Of a stretch of 64,000 nt of DNA, positions 1 to 11,566 are shown piece after piece. Position numbers and translations under genes: made by a program. The notes under the pieces were generated by a model. The model searched no databases and had not been told where the DNA came from. It saw only the letters and a program-made list of their open reading frames with translations. This DNA is from VRUE01 sp963805475 (lineage in GTDB: Bacteria > Actinomycetota > Thermoleophilia > Solirubrobacterales > 70-9), in contig CAWDUO010000009.1 of assembly GCA_963805475.1 (NCBI GenBank), positions 35,314 through 99,313 of the forward strand. Reading direction: 5' to 3'. How positions within the stretch are numbered: position 1 is the stretch's first letter; every line of letters starts with the position of its first letter.

Positions 1-647
1 AGCTTCGGCCGGCCGCCGCGCAGGTAGGCGGAGATCGCCGCGATCGCCTTGCGGCCGAGCGGCACGATCCGCTCCTTGGAGCCCTTGCCGCGCGCCCGCA
101 GCAGGCCCTCCTCGAGGTCGACGTCGTTCAGCTCCAGGCCGATCGTCTCCGAGGCGCGCAGCCCGCACGCGTACATCACCTCCAGCAACGCCCGGTCGCG
201 CAGCGTCGTCGGCTCGCTGCCGCGCGGCGCGGCGAGCAGCCGCTGCACCTCGGCGTAGTTGAGCACCTGCGGCAGCTTCTTGGCGCGCCGCGGGGCGCTC
301 AGCGAGGCGGTCGGGTCGTCGCCGATCAGCTCGTCGCGGCGCAGGTGCTTGTAGAAGGAGCGCAGGCAGGCGGTCTTGCGGTGCACGGTCGCCGCCGAGC
401 GGGCCGGACGGCCGTTGCCGGTCGCCAGGTCGGCGAGGAAGTCGCCGACGTCGGCCGGGCGGACCGCCAGGGCGTCGAGCTCGTGCTCGGCGAGGAACTC
501 GCCGTACTGGAGCAGGTCGGTGCGGTAGGCGTTGAGGGTGTTGCGCGAGAGGCCGCGCTCCAGCTCGAGGTAGGAGAGGAAGTCGAGGACGAGGCCCTCG
601 AAGCGGGCGTCGACCTCTGCCGGGCGGGACTCGACTGCGACTGCCAT
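1..647 (-). CDS. xerD: Tyrosine recombinase XerD, C-terminus cut off by window edge
   Basis: This is a site-specific tyrosine recombinase of the XerC/XerD type, which resolves chromosome dimers at dif. The 215 residues present cover the N-terminal SAM-like core-binding domain (about 8-95) and the start of the catalytic domain. The first catalytic Arg is visible in CGLRASE (about residue 164) and the Lys in GKGSKERIVPLG (about 188). The remaining His/Arg/His/Tyr residues lie outside the window. The ATG at 647 gives a normal XerD N-terminus. It sits next to pyrG-side genes as in mycobacteria (xerD near pyrG), which favours XerD over other integrases. Confidence 0.88.
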   Translation of the reverse strand, partial: MAVAVESRPAEVDARFEGLVLDFLSYLELERGLSRNTLNAYRTDLLQYGEFLAEHELDALAVRPADVGDFLADLATGNGRPARSAATVHRKTACLRSFYKHLRRDELIGDDPTASLSAPRRAKKLPQVLNYAEVQRLLAAPRGSEPTTLRDRALLEVMYACGLRASETIGLELNDVDLEEGLLRARGKGSKERIVPLGRKAIAAISAYLRGGRPK

Positions 648-672
648 GGGGGACCGTTCTCCCGCTCGGGCC

Positions 673-1683
673 TCATTCCTCGTAGCGCAAGGCGGCGCCC
701 GCGGCGAGGGGCGCGGCGAAGAAGAGTTGGTCTTCCTCTATGTCGCGGCCCATGGTTTTCGTCGGGAGCCCGGATGCTTCGTAGCCCGCTGTATCGGGCT
801 GGGACATGCGGAGCTGGTGGCGATCGCCCGCTGCGCTGGCTAGCTGCGTTGCGGTGTCGGGGTGGCCTGTGGGCGCTGCGATGTCCACCCCACCCAGCAG
901 CAGTTCGAGCACCGTGAGCGTGTGGTGGCTTACGCCGCGGTGGCGCGCGCGAGGGTCGGATTCGGAGAGGCGGGGAGAGAGAATGGTTGGGAGGCCCAGG
1001 GACAGGGCGGCGTGGGCGTTGTCGAGGGCGGCCATGCCGCCGTGGCCCAGGCGGGTGTCGGAGCCGATGATGCCGGGGCCGGGGCCGACCAGGGCGGCGT
1101 CCCAGCGGAAGCCGTTGGCCGCCGCGTCTAGGGCGCCGGCGACGGAGAGGGCCTCGTGCTCGCCGCCATAGGCGGGCGCGGCGGTGACGTGGCCGCAGAG
1201 CAGGCCGCGCTCGCGCAGCATGGCGACGTCGCGGCTCAGCGAGCCGGGCAGCGCGCCTCCGGCGCTCTGCACGTAGCCGAGCTTCAGGCCGGGCGCAACC
1301 TGGGCGCCGGCGGCCCAAGCCGCCGGCGCCAGGTGCCCGTGCAACGGCAGGACGAGCACCGGCATCGCCCGTTCCCCTCGCCCAGGAAGCTCGACGGGAT
1401 CGATCGGGTGCTGGAGCGAGGTGTAGTTGAGCTTGAGGACGTGCTCGCGGCTGGCGCCGCTCGCGTCGAGGCCGCGCGTAAGGTTGACGTGGACGACGTC
1501 GAAGCCGCCCGATCCGAGACCCAGGTCCAGCGCGGCGACGTTGACGATCACCTCGTCTCCCTCGCGCATCTCGCCGAGCAGCGCCTCGTCGGCCCAGGCC
1601 GGGCGGCGCTCGCCGTCGACCTCCACCGTCAGCGGGTCCTCGCCGACGACGACGCCGCGACGCAGCTTCAGCCCGCCGCTCAC
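673..1683 (-). CDS. DUF3866 family protein
   Basis: This is a 336-residue protein matching the actinobacterial DUF3866 family, of unknown biochemical function. Conserved-looking stretches include VNLTRGLDASGASREHVLK near the N-terminus, LPLHGHLAPAAWA in the centre and GPGPGIIGSDTRLGHGGM towards the C-terminus. The start is the GTG at 1683, which overlaps the stop of the upstream peptidase by 4 bp (GTGA), implying translational coupling. It precedes xerD with a 25-bp gap. No signal peptide or membrane segment is obvious. The family assignment is from recognised motifs; no function is proposed. Confidence 0.8.
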   Translation of the reverse strand: MSGGLKLRRGVVVGEDPLTVEVDGERRPAWADEALLGEMREGDEVIVNVAALDLGLGSGGFDVVHVNLTRGLDASGASREHVLKLNYTSLQHPIDPVELPGRGERAMPVLVLPLHGHLAPAAWAAGAQVAPGLKLGYVQSAGGALPGSLSRDVAMLRERGLLCGHVTAAPAYGGEHEALSVAGALDAAANGFRWDAALVGPGPGIIGSDTRLGHGGMAALDNAHAALSLGLPTILSPRLSESDPRARHRGVSHHTLTVLELLLGGVDIAAPTGHPDTATQLASAAGDRHQLRMSQPDTAGYEASGLPTKTMGRDIEEDQLFFAAPLAAGAALRYEE

Positions 1684-2798
1684 CCCGCTTCGGCGCCGGC
1701 CTCGGCGACGATCGCCTCGCAGACGGCGAGCATCGCGTCTAGGTCCGCAGCCGCGACTCGCTCGTTCGCCGTGTGGACGTCCTTCGGGCCGTTGGCGAGC
1801 AGCACGCACTCGAACCCGGCGAGGCGCAGCGCGTTGACGTCGCTGCCGCCGCCGATCGCCTTGCGGACCGGCTCGTGGCCGGCGCGGCGCAATCCCGCCT
1901 CGGCGAGCGCCAGCGAGCCGGCGAGTCGCTCGGGATCCGGTAGCCGCGGAACAGCTCTTCGACCCGCACGTCGACGTCGCAGCCGTGCTCGCTGGCGCCC
2001 CAGGCGCAGGCCTCGCTGATCTCGCCGGCGACGGCCGCGGCGCGGTCGGTGTCGAGGCTGCGCGTCTCGGCGACGATGTCGCAGTGCCCGGGCACGACGT
2101 TGCCCGAGGTGCCGCCGGAGATCGTGCCGACGTTCGCGGTCGTCTCCTCGTCGAGCCGCCCGAGCTCCATCCGCGCGATCGCCGCCGCCGCGGCGGCGAT
2201 CGCGCTGTTGCCGTCGTCGGGTTCGATCCCGGCGTGCGCCTCGACCCCGGCGAAGTCGGCGCGGATCTTCTGCTGCGTCGGCGTCGCGACGATCACCTCG
2301 CCGACCGGCCCCGCGTGGTCGAGGACGAAGCCGCAGTCCGAGCGCAGCGCGCCCGCGTCGAAGGCCTTGGCCCCGCGCAGCCCCTGCTCCTCGGCGACGG
2401 TCAGCAGCAGCTCGATCCCGACCGGCGGCGGCTCGGCCGCGCGGCGCGCGACCAGCTCCATGAAGACGGCGACCGCGGCCTTGTTGTCGGCGCCGAGGAT
2501 CGTCTCGCCGGCGCTGCGGAAGACGCCTTCGTCCTCGACCACCTCGATCTGCCCCGCGTGCGGCACGGTGTCGATGTGGGCGCAGAACATCGACCCAGCG
2601 GTCGCTCGCGCCCCGGCAGCCGCGCGAGCAGGTTGCCGGCGCCCGCTTCGGCCGGGCCGGCCGCGTCGTCCTCGTCAACCTCGAGCCCGAGCGCCCGCAG
2701 CTCGGCCGCGATCGTGTCGGCGACCTCCCGCTCCTCGCCCGTCGGGCTGCGGATCTCGCAGAGCCGAACGAAAGTCTCGTACGAGCCGGTCGAGACAT
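1680..2798 (-). CDS. M20-family peptidase (PepT-like), two frameshifts
   Basis: This is a zinc-dependent M20 peptidase, cytosolic, likely a tripeptidase/carboxypeptidase-like enzyme. Motifs are MFCAHIDTVPHAG (metal His and Asp), GADNKAAVAVFMEL (bridging Asp) and LTVAEEQGLRGAKAF (catalytic and metal Glu), followed by a dimerisation domain with AHAGIEPDDGNSA. The C-terminus carries GGGSDVNAL and the last ligand region. The reading frame changes near 2600 (between RLPGRE and the HIDTVP motif) and near 1940 (after FRGYRIP). Both look like single-base indels in otherwise intact sequence. The correct start is uncertain: the ATG at 2798 is out of frame with the adjacent VRLCEIRSPTGEE. Confidence 0.75.
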   Translation of the reverse strand: MSRPARTRLSFGSARSAARRARSGRSPTRSRPSCGRSGSRLTRTTRPARPKRAPATCSRGCRGASDRWVDVLRPHRHRAARGADRGGRGRRRLPQRRRDDPRRRQQGRGRRLHGAGRAPRGRAAAGRDRAAADRRRGAGAARGQGLRRGRAALGLRLRPRPRGAGRRGDRRDADAAEDPRRLRRGRGARRDRTRRRQQRDRRRGGGDRADGARAARRGDDRERRHDLRRHLGQRRARALRHRRRDAQPRHRPRRGRRRRDQRGLRLGRQRARLRRRRAGRRAVPRLPDPERLAGSLALAEAGLRRAGHEPVRKAIGGGSDVNALRLAGFECVLLANGPKDVHTANERVAAADLDAMLAVCEAIVAEAGAEAG

Positions 2799-2813
2799 CG
2801 CTACGCGGCGACC

Positions 2814-4534
<1,721 letters not shown>

Positions 4535-4538
<4 letters not shown>

Positions 4539-5372
4539 CGTCTGCCGAGCGAGTCTAGCCAGCGCAAGGGCGGAATCGATTCGATCGCCGCGGAAATAGA
4601 TCGCAACTCGCCGAAAACGGTGAATGCGGCGACCGCCGCCAGGGCGATCAGCCGCCCCGTCCCGCCCAGCGTCGTCAGCAGCCAGACGCCGCCGATCGCC
4701 CCGACCAGGTTGGAGCCGGTGTCGCCGAGCATCGCCCGCTCGCGCAGGGTGAAGGCGGCGCCGACCAGCACCGGCCCGGCGAAGATGCCAAGCAGGTCGA
4801 GCGGGGCGAGGGTCCAGGCGCCGAGGCAGAGTGCCGGCGCCGAGCAGCGCCAGTCCCTTCTCCGCCCGCCCGGGCCGCAGGTCGAGCAGGTTGAAGGCAT
4901 TGGTGGCGAGGATCAGCAGCGCCACGTCCGCCAGGTAGCGCCACGATTCGAGGCCGCGGCCGGAGACGACGTAGGCGGCGAGGGCGAGCGCGCCGATCGC
5001 CTTGATCGCCCCGGTCGAGAGGCGCCCCTCGCGCAGCGCCCGGGCATGGCCGCGCCAGCCGCGCGGCGCGCCGGCCGCCCCTTCCCGTCCCAGCGAGTCG
5101 TCGAGGAAGCCGAGGAAGGCGACGCCGATCACGTAGGGCAGCCAGCGGCGCAGCTGGGGGTCGAGCAGCTCGGCGCCGCCGCGGTCGTCGAGGAAGGCGA
5201 GCGGGGCGAGGGCGACCAGCGCCGCCGTCGCCAGCACCGCGCCGAGCGGGAAGGCGAGCCGGGCGCCGCGGAAGTTCTCGCGCACGAGCCCGGCGTCGCG
5301 CAGGCCGCGCACGCCGGCCGGCACGACCAGCAGCGCCGCCGCGATCCCAGCCGGGAACCCGATCCAGGTCAT
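4535..5372 (-). CDS. MraY/WecA-like GT4 membrane transferase, one frameshift
   Basis: This is a polytopic protein resembling the MraY/WecA family of polyprenyl-phosphate sugar-1-phosphate transferases. It shows an N-terminal hydrophobic segment, FLGFLDDSLG (cytoplasmic Asp pair), ATNAFNLLDLRPGRAEKG, and LGDTGSNLVGAIGGVWLL near the C-terminus. The family's catalytic NxxNxxDG motif is changed here to NAFNLLDLRPG, so the substrate, or even catalysis, may differ. The frame shifts near 4840 (between GLALLGAGTL and LGAWTLAPLDLLG). It sits between mctB and pyrG with 4-bp overlaps on both sides, so it is co-translated with cell-envelope genes. Function is inferred only at family level. Confidence 0.7.
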
Positions 5373-6235
5373 TCGTGCGGTTCGAGCAGGTCGGGCAGCA
5401 GGCGGTCGGCGCTGCCCTTGACCCCGAAGCTGCCCTCGGCGCCGAGCAGGGCGAAGACGGTCGCCAGCCGGCCCGCGACGAGGTCCACGTCATCGACGCT
5501 GGAGAGGTCGTTGGCGGCGAAGAAGGAGACCGAGGAGGGTTCGGTGCGGCTGCTCTCGACCCCGACCGCGGGCGTGTGCGTGCCGGCGATCCCCTGCAGC
5601 ATCCCCGACTCGATCCGCCCGGCGACGGCGCGCTGCTGGGGCCCCATGTCCCGCGGCTCGTCGCGCACCACGATCACCGCGTCGAGCCCCCCGAAGTTGC
5701 CGCTGGCGCGTGAGAAGAGATGGCCGCGGACGGGCTCCAGCAGCGTCCCGCCGCGCACGATCTGGCGCCCCAAGCCGGCGCCGAGGGCGGTCTGCAGATC
5801 AGGTTCGCGGGCGAGCCTGGCGAAGCGGGTCTTCGCCAGGTCGCCGGCGAGGCCGCGCGTGTCGACCGGCTCGCGCACGACGCCGACCCCGACCAGGTGC
5901 CCGCCGGCCGGGCCCAGCGCCGACTCGATCGCGCCGTAGACGTCGCCGGGCAGGTCGCCGAAGGCGACCAGGCCGATGCGCCGCCCACGCAGCCTGTCGC
6001 GCACCAGCACCGGGTAGACACGGCTGGAGAACTCGTTCGCCCGTCCCAGTTCGCCGCTCAGCTCTTCGGCGTGCTGGCGCGCGTCCTGGAGGTTGCCGGT
6101 GAGGCTGTGCTCGAGGTCCTTGCGGGTGCTGGAAAGCGTGTCGCCGCCGAACTCGGCGCCGATCAGGATGCCGATCGCCAGCGCCAGGAAGACGGCGATC
6201 AGCGACGTGGCGTGGTAGCGGGCGCTATAGCCCAA
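5369..6235 (-). CDS. mctB: MctB/Rv1698-like copper transport protein family
   Basis: This 288-residue protein is related to mycobacterial Rv1698 (MctB, DUF3186), implicated in copper export and envelope function. It has a short N-terminal cytosolic piece (MGYSARYH), one membrane helix (TSLIAVFLALAIGILIGAEF, about 11-30), then a coiled-coil-like segment and a periplasmic alpha/beta domain. The gene lies between steA and pyrG-side genes exactly as in M. tuberculosis (Rv1697-Rv1698-Rv1699), which supports orthology. The start ATG at 6235 overlaps the end of steA by 11 bp. A copper role is known for the mycobacterial member and is not shown by this sequence. Confidence 0.8.
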   Translation of the reverse strand: MGYSARYHATSLIAVFLALAIGILIGAEFGGDTLSSTRKDLEHSLTGNLQDARQHAEELSGELGRANEFSSRVYPVLVRDRLRGRRIGLVAFGDLPGDVYGAIESALGPAGGHLVGVGVVREPVDTRGLAGDLAKTRFARLAREPDLQTALGAGLGRQIVRGGTLLEPVRGHLFSRASGNFGGLDAVIVVRDEPRDMGPQQRAVAGRIESGMLQGIAGTHTPAVGVESSRTEPSSVSFFAANDLSSVDDVDLVAGRLATVFALLGAEGSFGVKGSADRLLPDLLEPHE

Positions 6236-7424
6236 GCCAGATCTTCACCTTCAGCCAGAGCAGTTCGAACAGCTCGTTGAGCGCCGGCGAGGTGATCACG
6301 ACGACCGCCAGCAGGAAGACGAAGGCGGCGAGGAAGAGCGCCGCCGGGGCGACGGTCGAGGGGGGGTTGTAGAGGCGGCTGACGCCCTTCGCGTCGACCA
6401 GCCGCTCGCCGATCCGCAGCCGCGTCAGGAAGGTCGAGGACATGCCGCCGCGCTTGCGGTCGAGGAACTCGATCAGGTTGAAGTGGGCGCCGACGCTGAC
6501 GATCAGGTCAGCCCCCTTCTCGAAGGCCATCAGCATCGCCACGTCCTCGCTGGTGCCGGCGGCCGGGACGAGGGTGTGGGTCAGGCCCATCCCCAGCAGG
6601 CGCTCGCGGCCGGGTGCGCGGCCGTCTGGATAGGCGTGGACGATCAGCTCGGCGCCGCAGCGCAGCGCCCCGTCGCTCGCCGAGTCCATGTCGCCGAGGA
6701 CCACGTCGGGCTTCAGGCCGGCTTCCAGGCAGCCGTCGGCGCCGCCGTCGACCGCGACGACGAGCGGGCGCACATCGCGGATGTAGGCGTTGAGCGCCCT
6801 CAGGTCGCGCCGGTGGCGGTCGCCGCGGACGACGATCAGCACCTGGCGGTCGCGGAAGGAGGTCTTGGTCGCGGGGAACTCGATCGCGCCGGTCAGCAGG
6901 TCGGCCTCCTGGCGGACGTGGGCGACGGTGTTCTCGGCGAACTCGGCGAGCGCCTCGTCGATGCGCTCGCGCTGGGCGGCGAGCCGCCGCTCGAGCTCCT
7001 CGGCGCCGAGCGAGTGGCCGCGCAGGATCTCCTCGCCCTCGCCGTCGGCGACGACCCCGCCGGCGATCGTCACCTCCGCGCCCTCCTCGAGCAGCGCGAA
7101 GGGATCGGCGCCGGGGGCGGTGGCGTCGATCAGCGTCACGCCGGCGTGGACGAGCAGCAGCGGCCCGGCGTTCGGGTAGCGGCCGTCGCTGGAGGGCGAA
7201 GCGTTGACGACGGCGCGCACCCCGCTCGCGAGCAGCTCCTCGGCGGCGATGCGGTCGACGTTGGCGTGGTCGATGACGGCGACGTCGCCGGGCCGCAGGC
7301 GCTTGACCAGGTCCTTGGTGCGGCGGCCGAGCCGTGCGCGGCCGCGGATCGGCTCCTCCGCGCCCACCCCGCCGCGGCGCGACAGCAGCGCTGGGAAGCG
7401 GCGGCGGCTGCTGGGAGTGGCCAC
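6225..7424 (-). CDS. steA: SteA-like cell-division associated protein
   Basis: This 399-residue protein is orthologous by motif and position to actinobacterial SteA (Rv1697), linked to cytokinetic-ring stability and RipA regulation. The central domain resembles thiamin pyrophosphokinase (VVAVDGGADGCLEAGLKPD, VLGDMDSASDGALRCGAEL). It is followed by TSEDVAMLMAFEKGAD and a single C-terminal membrane helix (PAALFLAAFVFLLAVVVI, about 360-380), as expected for a membrane-tethered cytosolic protein. The start is the GTG at 7424. It is 20 bp downstream of recN and overlaps mctB, within the conserved recN-steA-mctB order. Confidence 0.82.
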   Translation of the reverse strand: MATPSSRRRFPALLSRRGGVGAEEPIRGRARLGRRTKDLVKRLRPGDVAVIDHANVDRIAAEELLASGVRAVVNASPSSDGRYPNAGPLLLVHAGVTLIDATAPGADPFALLEEGAEVTIAGGVVADGEGEEILRGHSLGAEELERRLAAQRERIDEALAEFAENTVAHVRQEADLLTGAIEFPATKTSFRDRQVLIVVRGDRHRRDLRALNAYIRDVRPLVVAVDGGADGCLEAGLKPDVVLGDMDSASDGALRCGAELIVHAYPDGRAPGRERLLGMGLTHTLVPAAGTSEDVAMLMAFEKGADLIVSVGAHFNLIEFLDRKRGGMSSTFLTRLRIGERLVDAKGVSRLYNPPSTVAPAALFLAAFVFLLAVVVITSPALNELFELLWLKVKIWLGL

Positions 7425-7444
7425 GGTGTGAGGTTAGCCGCTGC

Positions 7445-9127
7445 TCAGGCCGCCGCAAGCAGCTCGCGGGCGTGGCGGTCCGCTGCCTCGTCGGCGCTCT
7501 CGCCGCCGAGCATGCGGCGGATCTCCTCGACCACGCCCTCGCCGTCGAGCCGCTCGACCGTGGCGGCGGCGGTCCCGCCGCCCGCGTCCTTGCGCAGGCG
7601 GAAGTGGGTCGGGGCGAGCGAGGCGACCTGCGGCAGGTGGGTGATGCAGAGCACCTGGCGGTCCTCGCCGAGGGCGCGCAGCCGCTCGCCGACCGCGCGC
7701 GCGGTCTTGCCGCCGACCCCGGCGTCGATCTCGTCGAAGACGAGCGTGCCGGCGCCGGCCGCCTCGCCGAGGGCGCTGAGCGCCAGCATCACGCGCGAGA
7801 GCTCGCCGCCGGAGGCCGCGTCGCGCAGCGGCGCCGGCGCCATGCCGGGGTTGGTGGCGATGCGCAGCTCGACCGTCTCGCGACCGCCGGGGCCGAAGCC
7901 GTCGGGGTGCGGCGTCAGCTCGACCTCGAGCGCCGCGCCCGGCATCGCCAGGCCGTCGAGCTCGGCGGCGACCCGCTCCCGGAGGCCGGGCGCCGCGGCG
8001 GCGCGCCCGGCGCTGAGGCGCTCGCCGAGCTCCGCGCGGCGCGCCTCGGCCTCGGCCAGCGCCGCCTCGGCCTCGGCGCCGCGCGTCTCGGCCCCCTCGA
8101 GGCGCCCGATCTCGGTCCGGCAGCGCTCGGCGTGGGCGAGCACCGACTCGACGCTGCCGCCGTGCTTGCGGCAGAGGCGGTCGATCGCGTCGAGCCGTTC
8201 CTCGACGGCGGCGAGCCGCTCGGGGTCGCCCTCGACCCGGTCGAGGTAGCCGCGCAGGCCGCCGGCCACGTCCCCCAGCTCGACCGCGAGCGAGGCGAGG
8301 CGCTCGGTCAGCGCGTCGAGCTCCGCGTCGACCCCGGCGGCGCCGTGCAGCAGCGCTTCCGCGGCGGCGAGGGCGCCGGCCGCGCCGCCGCCGTCCTCCT
8401 CGGCCCCGGCGGCGGCCGCCAGCGCGCCGAGCGCCGCCTCGCGCAGGCCCTCGGCGTGGCGCAGCCGCTCGCGCTCGGCCGCCAGCTCGGCCTCCTCGGC
8501 GGGGTCGGGCGCGACCTGCTCGATCTCGGAGAGCTCGTAGCGGTAGAGGTCGAGGTCCCGCTCGCGCGAGCCGTCGCGCTCGCGCAGCTCGGCCAGCTCG
8601 GCCGCCAGCCGAACGCACTCGCGATGAGCGGCGCGGTAGCGCTCGCGCAGGGCGACGTGCTCGGCGCCGGCGAAGCCGTCGAGCACGTCGAGCTGGGCCG
8701 AGGAGATCGTCAGCTTGCGGTGCTCGTGCTGGCCGTAGAAGGCGAGCAGCCGCCCGCCGAGCAGCTTCAGGTCGGCGGCGGAGGCGGCGCGGCCGGCGAG
8801 GAAGGCGGCGGTGCGCCCCGAGGCGGAGACGCGGCGCCCGAGGACGATCTCCTCGGCGCCCTCGGGCAGGCGCGCCGCGACCTCGGCCATCTCCGGCTCC
8901 GCCAGCAGGCCGTCGGGCAGGTCGAAGGCGCCCTCGACCCAGGCCTCCTCCGCGCCCGGCCGGACGATCTGCGGGCGCGCCTTGCCGCCCATCAAGCAGG
9001 TCGAGCGAGTGCGCCAGGACGGTCTTGCCGGCGCCGGTCTCGCCGGTGATCGCGTTCAGCCCCTCCCCAGCCGCAACTCGGCCCGCTCGATCAGCAGCAG
9101 GTTCTCGATCCGCAGCTCGCGCAGCAC
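7445..9127 (-). CDS. recN: DNA repair protein RecN, two frameshifts
   Basis: RecN is an SMC-like ATPase for double-strand break repair. The N-terminus LRELRIENLLLIERAEL leads to the Walker A motif AITGETGAGKTVLAHSLDLL. A long Ala/Glu/Arg-rich coiled coil follows (about 160-360), then the signature ASGGELSRVMLALS, Walker B LVFDEIDAGVGG and the H-loop CITHLPQVASLA. The GTG at 9127 is the chosen start. The frame breaks twice: near 9060, at a G-run just before GLNAITGET, and near 8995, before MGGKARPQI. Both fit single-base sequencing errors. It lies in the tlyA-nadK-recN cluster, although an MFS gene intervenes between nadK and recN here. Confidence 0.88.
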
Positions 9128-9157
9128 GTCCTCTTAGTAGCAGCGGGGGCGGACCGA

Positions 9158-10682
9158 CTACGCCGCAACCGGCTCCGCCGCGGCCTCTCCGTCCGTGGGC
9201 TGGACGAAGTCGCGCGAGCGGACGAGGGCGAAGCCGAGGGCGGCGACGACGAAGGAGAGGATCGAGCCGATCAGGAGGATCTCGTTGAAGCCGCTGACGA
9301 AGGCGACCTTGGCGGCGTGGACGATCTCCGGCCGCTGCGCGGGCCTGGCGAAGGCGGCGGCGGCCCGCGAGCCGCCTGAGGAGACCGCTTCGGCGAGGCC
9401 GGGCGGCGCGTTCGGCAAGAGCGAGGTGAGCTTGCTGTCGACCTGCCCCTGGAAGACGGCGCCGAGCGAGGCGACCCCGGTCGCGATGCCGACCTGGCGG
9501 AAGGTCGTGTTGATCCCCGAGCCCATCCCCGCCTTCTCCACCGGCACGACGGCGATCGCCGCCTGGCCGATGCCCGGGTTGGCGGTGCCGATGCCGATGC
9601 CGGCGATCAGGAAGCCCGGCAGCAGGTCGGAGACGGGCGAGTCGGCGGAGATGCCGTGCATCAGCAGCAGCCCGATCGCCGACCATCGTCAGCCCGGCGC
9701 CGAGCAGGATGCGGATCGGGATGCGGTGCGAGAGCGAGCCGGCGATCGGCGAGGCGATGAAGGAGAGGACCGTGAGCGGCAGGAAGCGCAGGCCGGTCTC
9801 CAGCGGCGAGAAGTCGAGCACCCCCTGCATGTAGATCGTCAGGTAGAGGAAGAGGGCGAACATCCCCGCCGAGAGGCCGAAGGCGACGGCGGAGACGCCG
9901 TTGAAGGCCGGCTTGCGGAACAGGCCGAGGTCGAGCATCGGGTGGTCGCTGCGCGCCTCGACCGCCAGGAAGGCGAGCAGGAGGGCGGCCGAGCCGGCCA
10001 GCGAGGCGACGATGACGCCGCTGCCCCAGCCTTCCGGGTTGCCGCGGATCAGGCCGAAGATCAGCAGGAAGAGGCCGCCGGAGAAGGTCGCCAGGCCGGG
10101 CAGGTCGATCCGCTCGGGGTCCTGCGCGGCGACGTTGGCCAGGCGCAGCTCGGTGAGGACGATCGCGAGCGCCCCGATCGGCACGTTGACGAAGAAGATC
10201 CATTCCCAGCCGAGGTGCTCGGTGATCAGGCCGCCGACCAGCGGGCCGACGGCGACCGCGCCGCCGATCGTCGCCCCCCAGATGCCGAACGCGGTCGCCC
10301 GGTCTTTGCCGTGGAACTCCTGGCCGATCAGCGCCAGCGAGGTGGCGAACATCGCCGCGCCGCCGACCCCCTGGAGCGCCCGGGCGAAGTTGAGCAGGGT
10401 CGGATCGCCGGCGATCCCGCAGAGGAACGAGGCGCCGGTGAAGATGCCGAAGCCGATCGAGAAGACGCGCCGGCGGCCGAGCCGGTCGCCGAGCGAGCCG
10501 GCGGTGAGCAGGAAGACGGCGAGCGTCAGCGAGTAGGCGTCGACGACCCACTGCAGGCTCGACAGGCTGGCGTGCAGGCTGCGCTGGATGTCGGGCAGGG
10601 CGACGTTGACGACCGTGATGTCCAGCAGCAGCATGAACGTCGCGATCGAGATCAGGACGAGGGTCCACCACTTGCGCTCCAT
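9158..10682 (-). CDS. DHA2-family MFS multidrug transporter, one frameshift
   Basis: This is a 14-helix-type major facilitator (drug:H+ antiporter-2) in the inner membrane. It starts MERKWWTLVLISIATFML at the ATG at 10682. The acidic residue of motif D1 is present in LLLDITVVNVALPDI, motif A in AGSLGDRLGRRRVFSIGF, and motif C-like GPLVGGLITEHLGWEW in helix 5. The frame changes near 9685, between AGLTMVG and LLLMHGISADSPVSD, by one base. It sits inside the nadK-recN interval, an insertion relative to the mycobacterial gene order. The substrate cannot be told; the 30-bp gaps on both sides suggest co-transcription. Confidence 0.85.
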
Positions 10683-10714
10683 CGGCGGCAACCTAGCGAA
10701 CCGGGCCGCCGGCT

Positions 10715-11566
10715 TCAGACGGCCAGGTGGCCGAACTTCTCGCGGATGCGCTGGTAGAAGCTCGTGCCGGGCAGCTGGGCGAGGCGGCCGACGTTGTCGG
10801 CGAAGCCGACCTCGATCGCGGCGCCCGACTCCAGCGTCCCGACCAGCTCGCCGTCGACCGCGACGTCGACCGGCTCGCGGCCGCCGGCGTTGCCGACGTG
10901 GAGGACGTCGCCGGGGGCGACGACGAGGGCGCGCGCGGTGAGCGAGTGCGGGGCGACGTAGGAGACGACGTAGCCCTTCACCCCCCAGGCCAGGATCGGC
11001 CCCTGGTTGGCGAGGTTGTAGCCGGTCGAGCCGACCGGCGTGGCGGCGACGAGGCCGTCGCAGCGGACGTGGCCGACCTCCTCGCCGGCGATCTTGTAGC
11101 TCAGCTCGGCGACCCGCTCGTGCGGGCGGCGGATGAAGCCGACGTCGTTGAGGGCGATCCGCGGCCCGCCGCCGACCGTCGCCTCGAGGCCGGGCAGGTC
11201 GACCGTCTCGATCTCGCCGGCGAAGGCGCGGCGCATGCCCTCGGCGGCGTCGTCGCGCTCGACCGCGGCGAGGAAGCCGACGGTGCCGAAGTTGACGCCG
11301 AAGACCGGCACGCCGCTGCGGGCGAAGTGGCGCAGCGCGTGCAGGATCGAGCCGTCGCCGCCGAGGACGAGGCAGAGGTCGGCCTGACGGGGCAGGTGGT
11401 CGACGACCTCGATGCCCGCGGCGGCGTCGCCGTGCTTGGCCGCCTCCTCGGGCGAGGCGAGCAGCCGCCATCCGGCCTCGCGGGCGGCGGCGACAGCCAG
11501 CTCGACCGCCCCGGTCGTCGCCGGCGGGTGCGAGTGGGTGATCAGCGTCGCCAGGCGCTCGCTCAT
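10715..11566 (-). CDS. nadK: NAD kinase
   Basis: NAD kinase phosphorylates NAD to NADP. The 283-residue protein has the GGDGSILHALRHFA motif (about 68-81), a substrate-binding NDVGFIRR in place of the more usual NE(V/I) form, and TPVGSTGYNLANQGPIL. Length and fold order are normal for bacterial NadK. The ATG at 11566 overlaps the tlyA stop by 4 bp. This tlyA-nadK-recN arrangement is widely conserved in Actinobacteria and Firmicutes. The frame is intact. Confidence 0.95.
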   Translation of the reverse strand: MSERLATLITHSHPPATTGAVELAVAAAREAGWRLLASPEEAAKHGDAAAGIEVVDHLPRQADLCLVLGGDGSILHALRHFARSGVPVFGVNFGTVGFLAAVERDDAAEGMRRAFAGEIETVDLPGLEATVGGGPRIALNDVGFIRRPHERVAELSYKIAGEEVGHVRCDGLVAATPVGSTGYNLANQGPILAWGVKGYVVSYVAPHSLTARALVVAPGDVLHVGNAGGREPVDVAVDGELVGTLESGAAIEVGFADNVGRLAQLPGTSFYQRIREKFGHLAV